This document shows, piece after piece, positions 9,183 through 17,692 of a stretch of DNA of 64,000 bases. Numbering within the stretch: position 1 is the first letter of the stretch; each line of letters begins with the position of its first letter. The stretch comes from Lachancea thermotolerans CBS 6340 (taxonomy: Eukaryota; Ascomycota; Saccharomycetes; Saccharomycetales; Saccharomycetaceae). The translations under genes and the position numbers were made by a program. The notes beneath the pieces are model-generated. The model saw only the letters and a program-made list of their open reading frames with translations, made no database searches and was not told the origin of the DNA. Location: assembly GCF_000142805.1 (NCBI RefSeq), contig NC_013084.1:1211854-1275853 (forward strand), given 5' to 3'.

Positions 9183-10700
9183 TGTGCTGGTGAAGAACAG
9201 GAGCGGGGAGTCGAAGGGAGCCGGGCTCTCGGGTTGCGTCTGACTTCTTTGTGGAAGGGGTCGACGGGGGTCTTTGCATTGGATGTTTACATTGTCCTAA
9301 TCGGCAAAATTATGGAGGCACCCGTGCAGGATGAGGACCGCTGGAGGGGAGTAACTGTCCACGGCGGCAGGCCTGCGGCGGGCGGGTAACTTGTAGTGCA
9401 GCGGTCATGTGATTATGTCACGTGCGGGCACGTGCCGTACCGCGCCGCCCCTCACGTGATACCGCGCCCAGCGGCTACAGCCCGCCCGTGCTCCGGTGGT
9501 GGTGGCGAGCCCGCGCCCGCGCCGCGCGCGGGCACTCGACACGAACGTCCTCGCGAGCTGAAACAGCGCAATGGGTGTCCCTGAGCCGGCCAACCTGGCG
9601 CTTTTTCAGCGCTCTGCCAGCAGCCCAGGGTCCGTCCGCACGCTAAACGAGCAGCGCCCGGCGCGAGAACCGTAGGCCCTTGCCTCGTATCACTGCTCAC
9701 GACGTGGAAGTCCGCGCCCGCCGCTGCCCACTTGACTTCAAGGCCGCCGGCACAAACGCCGCGCCCGCTGCCCTCACAAGGAGGCTCCAAAGTGCGCGCG
9801 GCCTGCGAAAGGCCGCGCGCGCGACGTCGTGTTGCTACCGCACGTCTCGCTCGTATAGCCGGAGCGCTGACACCAATATCACAGCGCACGAAACACCGCG
9901 CCGGTGCCCAGACCCAGGTCACGTGCGCAAAAGTCGCCCACGCAGCGGCGCTCGCCTCACACACGGCGCCCGCTCCGCGACCGCGCGTCCAAGCTGGCCC
10001 ATGCTCGCCGCCGTATAGCGGCAGCCCGCGCCCGTACACCACAGGCCTGCGCCAGCGCCGCACCTGCCAATCTTATCGAGCCTAGGGCGTTTCCCTGCTC
10101 CTACCCTCGACGTGTGCGCCTAACCTTATCGCAGCGGTCCCACAGCGGCCTATCACTGGTCGCGCACGTGACCGACCGTTTAGATTAGATCAGCGACGCG
10201 CCGGGCAAACACGCGCGCTCGCCTAGTACGACGTACACGTACATAGTGAGTAATAATCAAAAAGCATGGGCATCGGGCTTGCTCGCCCACACGACAACCA
10301 CACGCCTGCAAAAACGCACGCTCGCTCGCGCGCTCGCGCTCTCGTACTCGCGTCCTCCCCGTGCCGCCGCTGCCGGACCTCTAAACTCCTCAGGCCGCGC
10401 GAGATGTCACCATGAACGAACCGCTAGCTCATATTTTCCTCGCTCTCGCACGCCCGCCTATCCGAGCGAATTAGAAAAAAATTCTCGTTGCGGCAAATCA
10501 CAATAAACAAATGTGCACGGGCCGTGAGTTCCGGTTTCCCGTTTCGAAATGAGAGAAAAAAAATACGAGAATATATAAAGGAGGTCGTTTCAGAATAATT
10601 AGGAGAAATTTTTGTTCTTGGCTTGGATTCAGTGCACACGTACTTGTTCTGGTTCTAGCAACACACACGCAAACAAGCACACACACGCCCCTGTCCCCAA
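9183..10700. promoter_or_regulatory. GC-rich spacer between GTT3 and PMP1, with E-box cluster and Reb1 site
   Basis: 1.5 kb divergent spacer, very GC-rich to about 10,400, then AT-rich. It contains a Reb1-type CGGGTAA (9383-9389), five CACGTG E-boxes (9419, 9429, 9453, 9920, 10165) and CTTATC GATA-type sites near 10073 and 10125. The long frames here (for example 9452-10063 minus) begin at GTG and are Arg/Ala-rich, which is what GC-rich noncoding DNA gives by chance. The PMP1 5' leader at its end is CA-rich (about 10658-10690). Confidence 0.6.
10658..10700 (+). promoter_or_regulatory. CA-rich 5' leader directly before PMP1
   Basis: A CA-dinucleotide-rich tract (AACACACACGCAAACAAGC, then ACACACACGCCCC) lies 8 to 43 bp before the PMP1 ATG, so it should sit in the mRNA leader. 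It is complementary to the UG-rich tract downstream of the PMP1 stop codon. Whether it is transcribed is not shown by the sequence. Confidence 0.5.
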
Positions 10701-10820
10701 ATGATCCCAGCCGGAGTTATTCTAGTGTTCATCCTGGTCGGGTTGTCCGCAATTGCGATCATCTTGACCATCGCCTACAAGAAAATCCAGGCGAGAAAGA
10801 GAGGCTTGCAGAAGTTCTAA
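10701..10820 (+). CDS. PMP1: Pmp1/Pmp2-type plasma-membrane proteolipid, 39 residues
   Basis: A 39-residue frame, too short for most ORF filters. It starts MIPAGVILVFILVG, continues with one hydrophobic segment to about residue 25, and ends in a basic tail KKIQARKRGLQKF. S. cerevisiae Pmp1 and Pmp2 share PGGVILVFILVGL and end QARQRGLQRF, so identification is firm. These single-span proteolipids associate with the plasma-membrane H+-ATPase Pma1 and modulate its activity; the basic tail binds acidic phospholipids. One copy here corresponds to the duplicated yeast pair (YCR024C-A and YEL017C-A). It is followed by a long UG-rich 3' region. Confidence 0.97.
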   Translation: MIPAGVILVFILVGLSAIAIILTIAYKKIQARKRGLQKF

Positions 10821-10883
10821 GCGTCTGAGCGGTTACGCCGGACTTTTTTTATTACGATTGCTTGCTTAATCTGCGGATGCTAG

Positions 10884-11178
10884 GGTGTGGGTGAACGCGT
10901 GGATGTGTTTTTCGTGTGCTTGTGTGTGCGTGCGTGTGTGTGTTTCAGTGTGCGTCTAAGTGTGTGCCCGTGTGCGCGATGTGCGTGCTCTGCTTGTGTG
11001 CGGGTGTGTGCCCGCGTGCTTGCTCGTGTTCGTGCTCGTGCTAGTGCAATTTTTTTTTCTTCGTTTGGGAGGGTTCGCGTGTGCGGCGGAAGCTCGGCGG
11101 CAGGGGACTCTGTGTGTGTGAGTTCCCGGCTGGCGGCCTGACGCCTCGCGTGCTCTCCGAAGCGGCGTGTGTGCGCAG
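10884..11178 (+). repeat. UG-rich low-complexity tract in the PMP1 3' region
   Basis: About 300 bp of irregular GT repeats on the PMP1-sense strand, starting 63 bp after the stop codon and interrupted by a T-run at about 11049-11057. The strand bias is strong. From memory, the S. cerevisiae PMP1 mRNA carries UG-rich 3'UTR repeats that help place the message on membranes, so a conserved localisation element is plausible. The frame on the opposite strand (10880-11239) begins at TTG and is a shadow of the repeat. The remaining spacer to 11404 shows nothing else. Confidence 0.7.
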
Positions 11179-11404
11179 TTTTTTTTGTAGGTGTTGTTAT
11201 GTGTATTTTTTTTATAATTGTAATAGCGTGTGCCAACAAAATTTAGAAAAGTTTTGGAGCGCCAGTGGGCTCTAGCTGCTTTTGGGCTTGAGAACCGCTC
11301 TCGCGCCTTCGCCTGCGCTCACAGTGCGATAGGTTAATGTTATACGCTACATACCCGTAGACGCTACGGGGTCCCGGACCCCAGCCGGCTCCTTCGACCG
11401 CCGC

Positions 11405-12067
11405 CTACTCCAGGACGCTCCGCACAAACCCGATGGTCTCGTCCAGCTCGCCCTGGCTCGCGCGCGCGTCGCGCCACTCCGCCGTCCCGCTGCGGTGGTA
11501 CATTGTTGCGTTCGCCACGCACACCTGGAGCCACGCCTGCAGCTCCAGGATGCTCGCAGGCGTGCGTTGGCGTATCAGCTCCAGGTCCAGCCGCTCGCGC
11601 ACCGCGCCCGCGGCGTGCCCGGGGCTCTCCAGGTACATCTTGGACCGCGGGTGCTCCTCGAACTTGTTCAGCAGCGTATCCCTGCAAAGCACCAGGAGCC
11701 GCGTGCGCTGCGACGTGGTCTTGTCCTTTATCAGCGCGTCGATCGCGGGCTCGCTCTCCTTCACGCGCTCTACTAGTTCTTGTTTGAGCCTTTCGTACAG
11801 CGTAAACAGTGTATCTCGCATCTCGCCCAGCTGCAAGTTGTAGAATGTCAATTGCCCGTCCGTGAGCGACGTCTTCTTGGGGAACAGGCGTTTGATCGTT
11901 TCCAGGATGTCGTGCACCGACAGCACCTGCTTCCCGGTGCTCGGCACTAGCTTGTGCACCAGCGCGTTTTCGTTGATCTCTGTCTGCAGCCGCACCAACG
12001 AGACACGGTTGGTCCTGTTTTGGACCAGCAGTGTGTACAGGGTCTGTAGCACTATGATCTCGTCCAT
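11405..12067 (-). CDS. EAF5: Eaf5, NuA4 histone acetyltransferase subunit
   Basis: 220 residues from MDEIIVLQTLYTLL to GELDETIGFVRSVLE. Both ends match S. cerevisiae Eaf5 (279), as does the core segment VHDILETIKRLFPK...LTDGQLTFYNL. The yeast protein has a longer central linker. Eaf5 forms the Eaf5/7/3 module of NuA4, which also acts apart from NuA4 in transcription elongation. A longer in-frame start at 12268 would add 67 residues without resemblance to Eaf5 and overlap the divergent MMS21 gene, so 12067 is preferred. The gene is GC-rich. Confidence 0.93.
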   Translation of the reverse strand: MDEIIVLQTLYTLLVQNRTNRVSLVRLQTEINENALVHKLVPSTGKQVLSVHDILETIKRLFPKKTSLTDGQLTFYNLQLGEMRDTLFTLYERLKQELVERVKESEPAIDALIKDKTTSQRTRLLVLCRDTLLNKFEEHPRSKMYLESPGHAAGAVRERLDLELIRQRTPASILELQAWLQVCVANATMYHRSGTAEWRDARASQGELDETIGFVRSVLE

Positions 12068-12196
12068 TCCGGGTCTGCCTGAGCGCCGCAACTCACGGTT
12101 TGTGCGCTGCCGAGATGTCCGCAGCTCGCCATGTCGCTCTTGAAATTTCAAGCAGGGAAACGCATCGCGTTCACAACCAACACAAACACCAAACCG

Positions 12197-12991
12197 ATGC
12201 CCCGAGAAACACCAACAGCGGTGCCCGAAAGCGTTCCGCTGCACCACACTGCTCTGCAGGTGTTCCACGACTGGAGGCCCAGCGACATTAGCGCGATTCT
12301 CAACGAAACCAGATCGCAGTTCTCTCAGCTGCTTGACCAGCTCTCAGAGGTAAATGCCACGAGCCCGGATGTGGTGGACACGCTTACACAGACGTTCCGA
12401 GAATTCCGACACCTTGAAGCACAGCAGAATAGCCTACAGAACAACATCGACCTTGCAAAGTCCAAGTACCGCTCGCAGTGCGAAGAACTACCGCCCGTGA
12501 CCTGGGAGACATGGGATGCGTACCGAGAAGGCGAGCTGCGCGCCCCGCATCTCCTGCACGTTTTCGAAGAGACAGAGCGAGACTCTGAGTCGCAGCCGCC
12601 ACCGGCCAACAGCGCTGACGAACTTTCGCGGCTCTACCGCGCTCTCCCCCACATCGCAGCTGATCCTCAGTGCATCCTTCCGGACGAGGCGGCAGATGAC
12701 GATGTGCAGATCGCGGGAGGACAGATTGAACTTGCCTGCCCGATCACCTGCAAGCCCTTCCAGCGGCCCATGATATCGCGCAAATGTGGGCACGTTTTCG
12801 ACCACGCCGGTATCGAGCAGTACTTGAGTGCGCAATCTACCAGAGACTGCCCGCAGGGCGCGTGCGGACAAAAAGTATCCATGCGCGACTTCGTTCCCGA
12901 CAGGCTCATGGAGCTCCGCTGTAAGATAACACGCGCTCGCGAAGGCTCCCGCAAGGCTCAGCGTGCCCTGGAGAACGTTGTCCCCATCTAA
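12197..12991 (+). CDS. MMS21: Mms21/Nse2, SUMO E3 ligase of the Smc5/6 complex
   Basis: 264 residues from the chosen ATG. The N-terminal half is helical and binds the Smc5 arm. The C-terminal half has the SP-RING: CPITCKPFQRPMISRKCGHV, then a DCPQGAC segment and VSMRDFV, near identical to yeast. A preceding DVQIAGGQIELACPIT segment is also conserved. Function: sumoylation in recombinational repair and chromosome segregation. Another in-frame ATG at 12131 would add 22 residues. S. cerevisiae Mms21 begins just before a KSVPLH segment that aligns with ESVPLHH here, so the shorter start fits better. It is divergent from EAF5, with 129 bp between starts. Confidence 0.94.
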   Translation: MPRETPTAVPESVPLHHTALQVFHDWRPSDISAILNETRSQFSQLLDQLSEVNATSPDVVDTLTQTFREFRHLEAQQNSLQNNIDLAKSKYRSQCEELPPVTWETWDAYREGELRAPHLLHVFEETERDSESQPPPANSADELSRLYRALPHIAADPQCILPDEAADDDVQIAGGQIELACPITCKPFQRPMISRKCGHVFDHAGIEQYLSAQSTRDCPQGACGQKVSMRDFVPDRLMELRCKITRAREGSRKAQRALENVVPI

Positions 12992-13108
12992 GCTGCCTGG
13001 ATGGTCATCGCTACTAGTCACGTGCTACAAAGAGCTTAGTTTTCGATGCTTCAAGCCTTCAACGTTGAGTTGAAATACCTGTGATGCCCAAGAGCAGACA
13101 TCGAGCCA

Positions 13109-14515
13109 ATGCCCGGGTTACCGCCCACTTTTAAGTCTCTCTTCAGAAACGCGTCTAATCCACCCGCTAAAGTTGAGCTTCTCTGTGGTTGGATAAAGTC
13201 CGTTCGTCTCTTGAAGAAACTAGCCTTCATTGACTTACAGGATGGCACAACGCCTAATCCATTGAAGCTAGTAGTCCGCCGTTCAGAGGATGGCTCGGAC
13301 ATGTTAAAGCAACTGCGCACGGGGCAATCTCTTATGGTCAAGGACGCGCTGTGGAAAGCCACCCCTTCACGGCTTCAGCCATTTGAGCTCGAAACAGACG
13401 CGTCCCCCGAGTGCCTTCAGGTCTTGGGACAGGTGCCCGCCTCATACCCTCTTCAAAAGAAGCATCACTCGCTCGCGTTTCTTAGATCTAACCCTACGTT
13501 AAAACACCGGTCGAACTACCTGGGCTCGCTCTTGAGATTCCGGTCGTGTGTTGAGTCGTCACTGACGCAGTTCTTCGACTCCCAAGACTTTACAAAGGTT
13601 AGCCCACCGGTACTGACCTCAGGCGACTGTGAAGGCGCTGGCGAACTCTTCCGCGCAGAGTCCAATGCGCATATTGCTCGCAAAACTTCTTACTTCGGCA
13701 GACCGACGTATTTAACAGTCTCTACGCAACTGCATCTCGAAGTGCTCGCGATGGCGCTCAACCGTGTCTGGACGCTAACTCCATGCTTTCGCGCAGAAGA
13801 AAGCGACACCAACCGCCATCTCGCAGAGTTTTGGATGCTAGAGACCGAGTTGTGCTACGTGCAGAATGTCAAAGGGCTCACGAAAGTCGCAGAACATATG
13901 CTCAAGCACGTTGTTGAAAGTTGCCTGGCACAAAAGCTCAGTTTACTTCCATCTGTCGTTCCCCAGGAAAACGCTGAGTCCCCTGAAAGTATTGTTGCGC
14001 GGTGGGAGTCTTTGCTGCACTCCGAATGGCCCAGAGTTACCTACACTTCCGCCATCGAACTTCTGAAAAGACAACACTCCGTTAGTCAGTTTAGTTTCGA
14101 ACCACAGTGGGGAAAAGATCTTCAAAGCGAGCACGAGAAATGGCTTGCGGCTCATTACAATTCTCCTGTCTTTATCACCGACTACCCTCGCAACTGCAAA
14201 CCCTTCTACATGAAGCAAAATTTTGACGCCGCTGATACCGTCGCTTGTTTTGATCTCATCGTTCCCCAGATGGGCGAAATCATAGGAGGCAGCATCAGGG
14301 AAGACAACTACGATACCTTGATCCAAGAAATGGATCGCAGAGGTATGAAATCGGAGGATCTCGACTGGTACACTTCACTCCGTCTTAATGGAGGTGCGCC
14401 TCATGGAGGGTTTGGCTTAGGCCTTGAAAGGTTTGTATCGTGGCTTTTTGGCGCTCAAAATATCAGGGACGCTATACCTTTTTACCGAAGCGCAGGCGGA
14501 ACTATTAATATGTGA
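13109..14515 (+). CDS. SLM5: Mitochondrial asparaginyl-tRNA synthetase (Slm5 type)
   Basis: 468 residues (yeast Slm5 about 492). An OB-fold anticodon-binding domain (KVELLCGWIKSVRLLKKLAF) is followed by a class IIb catalytic core. Motif 2 region is PCFRAEESDTNRHLAEF; LETELCYV follows. Motif 3 is GGFGLGLERF near the end. The N-terminus (MPGLPPTFKSLFRNASNP) is short, with basic and hydroxylated residues, compatible with mitochondrial import. It charges mitochondrial tRNA-Asn. An AUG at 13084 in another frame opens a 16-codon frame overlapping this start. SLM5 is a chromosome III gene in S. cerevisiae. Confidence 0.94.
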   Translation: MPGLPPTFKSLFRNASNPPAKVELLCGWIKSVRLLKKLAFIDLQDGTTPNPLKLVVRRSEDGSDMLKQLRTGQSLMVKDALWKATPSRLQPFELETDASPECLQVLGQVPASYPLQKKHHSLAFLRSNPTLKHRSNYLGSLLRFRSCVESSLTQFFDSQDFTKVSPPVLTSGDCEGAGELFRAESNAHIARKTSYFGRPTYLTVSTQLHLEVLAMALNRVWTLTPCFRAEESDTNRHLAEFWMLETELCYVQNVKGLTKVAEHMLKHVVESCLAQKLSLLPSVVPQENAESPESIVARWESLLHSEWPRVTYTSAIELLKRQHSVSQFSFEPQWGKDLQSEHEKWLAAHYNSPVFITDYPRNCKPFYMKQNFDAADTVACFDLIVPQMGEIIGGSIREDNYDTLIQEMDRRGMKSEDLDWYTSLRLNGGAPHGGFGLGLERFVSWLFGAQNIRDAIPFYRSAGGTINM

Positions 14516-14620
14516 AGTATTGTGAGTGTGTGACTTTAGAGAAAAAGAGAAGTGTGTAAGAAAGTTGACTTTCTTAAACTTGTAAATATTTAGAAAAAAA
14601 TCAATCAAGCGGGTATCACA

Positions 14621-16276
14621 ATGAGTGCCTTCCCGGAGTACTTATCAGAACTACTTCATGGCTATGGGATCACCGCTGTATTCGGGATTGTTGGCATCCC
14701 CATTGTGGAATTGGCTGACGCTATGATTTCACACGGAAAAGTTAAGTTCTATGGATTTAGGAATGAACAAGCCGCATCCTACGCGGCTTCCGCATATGGC
14801 TATTTGACTGGTAGGCCGGGTGTACTCCTCGTGGTCGGCGGTCCAGGCGTGATTCACGCGCTTGCTGGGGTCTACAATTCTATTTCTAATAAGTGGCCCC
14901 TAATAGTTCTTGCAGGAAGTAGCGAGGACTCTAACCGTGGTGGCTTCCAAGAACTAGACCAAATTGCGCTGCTGAGCAAATATGTGAAATACAGCTCGAG
15001 ACTTAGCAATTCAAACGTTGACCAATCGTTCTACGACGCGCTTCGCCAGGCTGTGCTGGGCACCCCAGGCGTATCGTACTTGGATATCCCAGCCAACGTA
15101 ATTGACCAGGAAGTGGAGAAGAATGAAAGCTTTTCACGAAGGCATATCGCCAAGATATCTTATCAACCTACAGATGCAGCTCTGCAGCGCGTGGCCAAGC
15201 TTCTTAATGCAAACCGCGATAAGAATATTCTTTGCGTAATCGGCAAAGGAGCTACTGAGAACGCGCAGCAAATACGGCCTTTTGTCGATGAGTTTCAGCT
15301 TCCTTTTCTTTCCACCCCCATGGCGAAGGGTGTTGTTCCTGACTCGCATGCGCTAAACGTGTCTTCGGCACGGTCTTTGGCTTTGAAGTCGGCAGATATT
15401 GTACTTGTGTTAGGCGCTCGATTGAATTGGATATTGCATTTTGGGGAAGCTCCCAAATGGAAGAACGATGCAATTTTCATTCAAATCGATACAACTGCAG
15501 AAGAGCTAGGTCATAATAACGGGGCAGGAACCCTTTTTTCGTTATGCGGTGACATAGGCACCACTGTCGCGAAGCTCACGCCGCTATTAGCTGGCTTCAG
15601 CGGTCGGGGCCTTTTTGGGTCGCTTGAAACGCGCATTCAACAGAACGAAAAACGTTTAAGGGCTAGGGAAAACGAGCCCAGTCCTGCGCTAACGTACAAC
15701 AAGGTATATGCTACAATTAGGAAGCAGATTGTTGACAAGGACACTATAATAGTTAGCGAAGGTGCAAATACAATGGATGTAGCCCGCATTTCGTTTCCTA
15801 CGGATTACCCAAAGCTGCGAATGGACGCGGGCACAAATGCGACGATGGGCGTGGGGCTGGGGTATGCCATTGCTGCGAAAATCGCCCATCCTCAGAAAAA
15901 CGTTATTGCCATTCAAGGCGACTCCGCGTTTGGGTTTTCAGGAATGGAATTGGAAACTGCTTCCCGCTATAAGCTCGGCATTACAGTCGTGGTTATGAAT
16001 AATAGCGGCATCTATCACGGCGAGGACCCCGCGGCCGAAAGTTCGCCTAACACGGCACCTTCAACTGCTCTGAGTCAAGAGTGCCGCTACGACCTTGTAG
16101 CAGAAGGCCTAGGATGTCGAGGCTTCGTGGCTCGAACACAAGGCGAGGTAAGCGCTGCTTTCGCGGCCGCCATAAAAGTGGCCGCCGACGGCCGCCCAGC
16201 TCTGATTAATGTCATGATAGAGCCTGGCCCTCAGGGGAAACTTTCGTTTGGCTGGCAAAAGAAGGCTAAATTATAA
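14621..16276 (+). CDS. PXP1: Pxp1-like thiamine-diphosphate enzyme, peroxisomal
   Basis: 551 residues (yeast YEL020C/Pxp1 about 560). The ThDP-enzyme order is complete: an N-terminal PYR domain with the cofactor-activating Glu49 in FRNEQAAS, a central Rossmann-like domain (about 195-345), and a C-terminal PP domain with the metal/diphosphate motif beginning QGDSAFGFSGMELETA. The last three residues AKL form a PTS1 peroxisomal signal. The family includes oxalyl-CoA decarboxylase and 2-hydroxyacyl-CoA lyase, the latter the more likely activity for a peroxisomal fungal member. Substrate is inferred, not seen. Confidence 0.92.
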   Translation: MSAFPEYLSELLHGYGITAVFGIVGIPIVELADAMISHGKVKFYGFRNEQAASYAASAYGYLTGRPGVLLVVGGPGVIHALAGVYNSISNKWPLIVLAGSSEDSNRGGFQELDQIALLSKYVKYSSRLSNSNVDQSFYDALRQAVLGTPGVSYLDIPANVIDQEVEKNESFSRRHIAKISYQPTDAALQRVAKLLNANRDKNILCVIGKGATENAQQIRPFVDEFQLPFLSTPMAKGVVPDSHALNVSSARSLALKSADIVLVLGARLNWILHFGEAPKWKNDAIFIQIDTTAEELGHNNGAGTLFSLCGDIGTTVAKLTPLLAGFSGRGLFGSLETRIQQNEKRLRARENEPSPALTYNKVYATIRKQIVDKDTIIVSEGANTMDVARISFPTDYPKLRMDAGTNATMGVGLGYAIAAKIAHPQKNVIAIQGDSAFGFSGMELETASRYKLGITVVVMNNSGIYHGEDPAAESSPNTAPSTALSQECRYDLVAEGLGCRGFVARTQGEVSAAFAAAIKVAADGRPALINVMIEPGPQGKLSFGWQKKAKL

Positions 16277-16563
16277 GTGTGCTTTACACTTCGCGTCTAT
16301 GTACTAAGCGCCACGGGTTTATAAAAAATAAACAGACAAGATCAGGCAATTATGGTGAATCACTTCTACACAAAGCATTCTCAACAAACACCTAATTCGC
16401 AAATTGACACTTGGCCATCGCCCTGCCCGACAAAAAGTGACCGTATGTCTAGCTAATGGCTACTGAACTGTACAAACATTCGTCACGAATCACATGATCG
16501 GGGTGATACTACTACACGCACGGAATTGTATCTACAAATGGTTTGTTACTCTTTTACGCCTCT

Positions 16564-16607
16564 TGGTCCAGTTGGGTCACGGGGAAGTAAAATCCTGGGT
16601 TCGAGCC
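16564..16607 (+). promoter_or_regulatory. Internal Pol III promoter (A and B boxes) of RPR1
   Basis: A box TGGTCCAGTTG (16564-16574) fits TRGYNNARNNG exactly. B box GGTTCGAGCC (16598-16607) fits GGTTCGANNC. Both lie just upstream of the mature RNase P RNA, as in S. cerevisiae RPR1, where the promoter is in a 5' leader removed during processing. Confidence 0.9.
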
Positions 16608-16608
16608 T

Positions 16609-16934
16609 GCGGAACAGCTGCATTCCTACTAGTACAACCTGCTTGCATACGATCTTAATGGTCCCTAAGCAGGTGGGAAATTCGGTGGAACACAGCGAGA
16701 CAACAATCGCCAGGGGCTTCGGCCCTGATTCTCGTGAGAGAAGCCGCTGGAAAGCGGTTGTGGGCGCTGTCATCAGAAATACACATGTTGGCCGGCGCTA
16801 TCGCCGCACCAATGTGATGGGAAAGGCAGCGGATGTCTCGTTTGACTTTGCCTTAGGGTAAAGGTCTGTTGAGTGCAATGGTAGGAGGCCGCTTTATGGT
16901 GGCCAACCCGATACCGATTATTGTTGGTGTTCCG
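16609..16934 (+). ncRNA. RPR1: RNase P RNA (RPR1), mature region
   Basis: About 326 nt. It carries the segment GGTGGGAAATTCGGTGGAAC (16671-16690), which I recall as identical in S. cerevisiae RPR1 and which contains the CR-I half of helix P4. Other shared pieces are GAGAGAAG (16735-16742) and ATCAGAAAT (16772-16780). Near the 3' end ACCGATTATTG (about 16913-16923) is the likely CR-V half of P4. The ends pair: CGGAACA (16610-16616) is the exact complement of TGTTCCG (16928-16934), forming helix P1. In S. cerevisiae RPR1 also lies beside TIM9. The product is the catalytic RNA that removes tRNA 5' leaders. The frame at 16526-16861 starts at TTG and is not a gene. Exact mature ends are inferred from P1. 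Confidence 0.95.
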
Positions 16935-16944
16935 TTTTTTTTTT
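16935..16944 (+). terminator. Pol III terminator of RPR1
   Basis: An uninterrupted run of ten T directly follows the P1 strand of RPR1, a standard RNA polymerase III termination signal. Confidence 0.88.
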
Positions 16945-17097
16945 CGCTAACATGAGTTAAATAGCTATTACGAACTATGTGCTCGCTACTCAAGATCCGG
17001 ACCTCGAAAAGTTAGCGATCTTAGACTTTCTCGCCTTGAAATTATGTACAGGTTAAAAACAGTGGGAGGGCGCGCTGGCGCTGAATACTCACGTCTT

Positions 17098-17361
17098 TCA
17101 ACGGCCGAGACTCTGACTCAATGCCGCGTTCTGCTCTTGGAAACGCTGGCCCACGCGCTCGCTGTGCTTTAAAAACTTCTCAGAACACTTCATAATGCAT
17201 GTTTGCTCCTTTGATGTGAGTTTGGAGGAGGTGAAGTCGTTCACGCAGTCGGTGAAACATCTCTCGACCAGGTTGGAGTACAGACGCATGAAGTCTTTCA
17301 TCTGCTTCTGCTCCACAACTTTCTGGAATTCTTGCTGCTCTCTGCTGTTTAGGGCGTCCAT
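17098..17361 (-). CDS. TIM9: Tim9, small TIM chaperone of the mitochondrial intermembrane space
   Basis: 87 residues, the same length as yeast Tim9 and nearly identical. Twin CX3C motifs: Cys35/Cys39 in CFTDC and Cys55/Cys59 in CIMKC. These form the two disulfides made by Mia40. Tim9 pairs with Tim10 as a hexameric chaperone that carries inner-membrane carrier proteins to TIM22. It lies between RPR1 and URA3 as on yeast chromosome V. Confidence 0.98.
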   Translation of the reverse strand: MDALNSREQQEFQKVVEQKQMKDFMRLYSNLVERCFTDCVNDFTSSKLTSKEQTCIMKCSEKFLKHSERVGQRFQEQNAALSQSLGR

Positions 17362-17692
17362 CTTGCTGCTGTAAGTTAATGATTAAGTATAGGTCACTAG
17401 AAGGTAGAGGTTTCTGAACAAGATGTTGCCTCAGGCATTGCCAACTATCTTAAAATGAAAGTTTTTTATTGCACTGAGAGCGCTTATACCAAGCTAGATA
17501 TCGTTAGAAACGGGAATTCATACACATCACGAAAGGGAACTCCCGTAAGGCCCGTGACGCCTTGCTGGAGACCTTGGTTCTGACAGCCCGGTAACATTTG
17601 CTGCATGTGTGATCATGTTTGTCCCTCCTCTTTTGAAATTAATCCGGTGTGCAAAAATAGTTATTATGGAAACGAGAGCAGAATACTAAAAT
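17362..17692. other. Spacer between TIM9 and the URA3 3' end
   Basis: 331 bp between two minus-strand genes, containing the TIM9 promoter and the URA3 3' end. No further gene or clear motif seen. Confidence 0.4.

Noticed and set aside
9452-10063. 203-codon frame on the minus strand in the GC-rich spacer
   Set aside because: Opens at GTG, is rich in Arg, Ala, Gly and Cys, and resembles no family; long chance frames are expected in GC-rich DNA.
10884-11178. Interstitial telomere-like repeat
   Set aside because: GT-rich, but lacks a regular telomere unit and follows the PMP1 stop codon where a UG-rich 3'UTR is expected.
10880-11239. 119-codon minus frame rich in His, Thr and Arg
   Set aside because: Starts at TTG; it is the complement of the GT-rich tract.
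16526-16861. 111-codon plus frame
   Set aside because: Starts at TTG and overlies the RNase P RNA gene.
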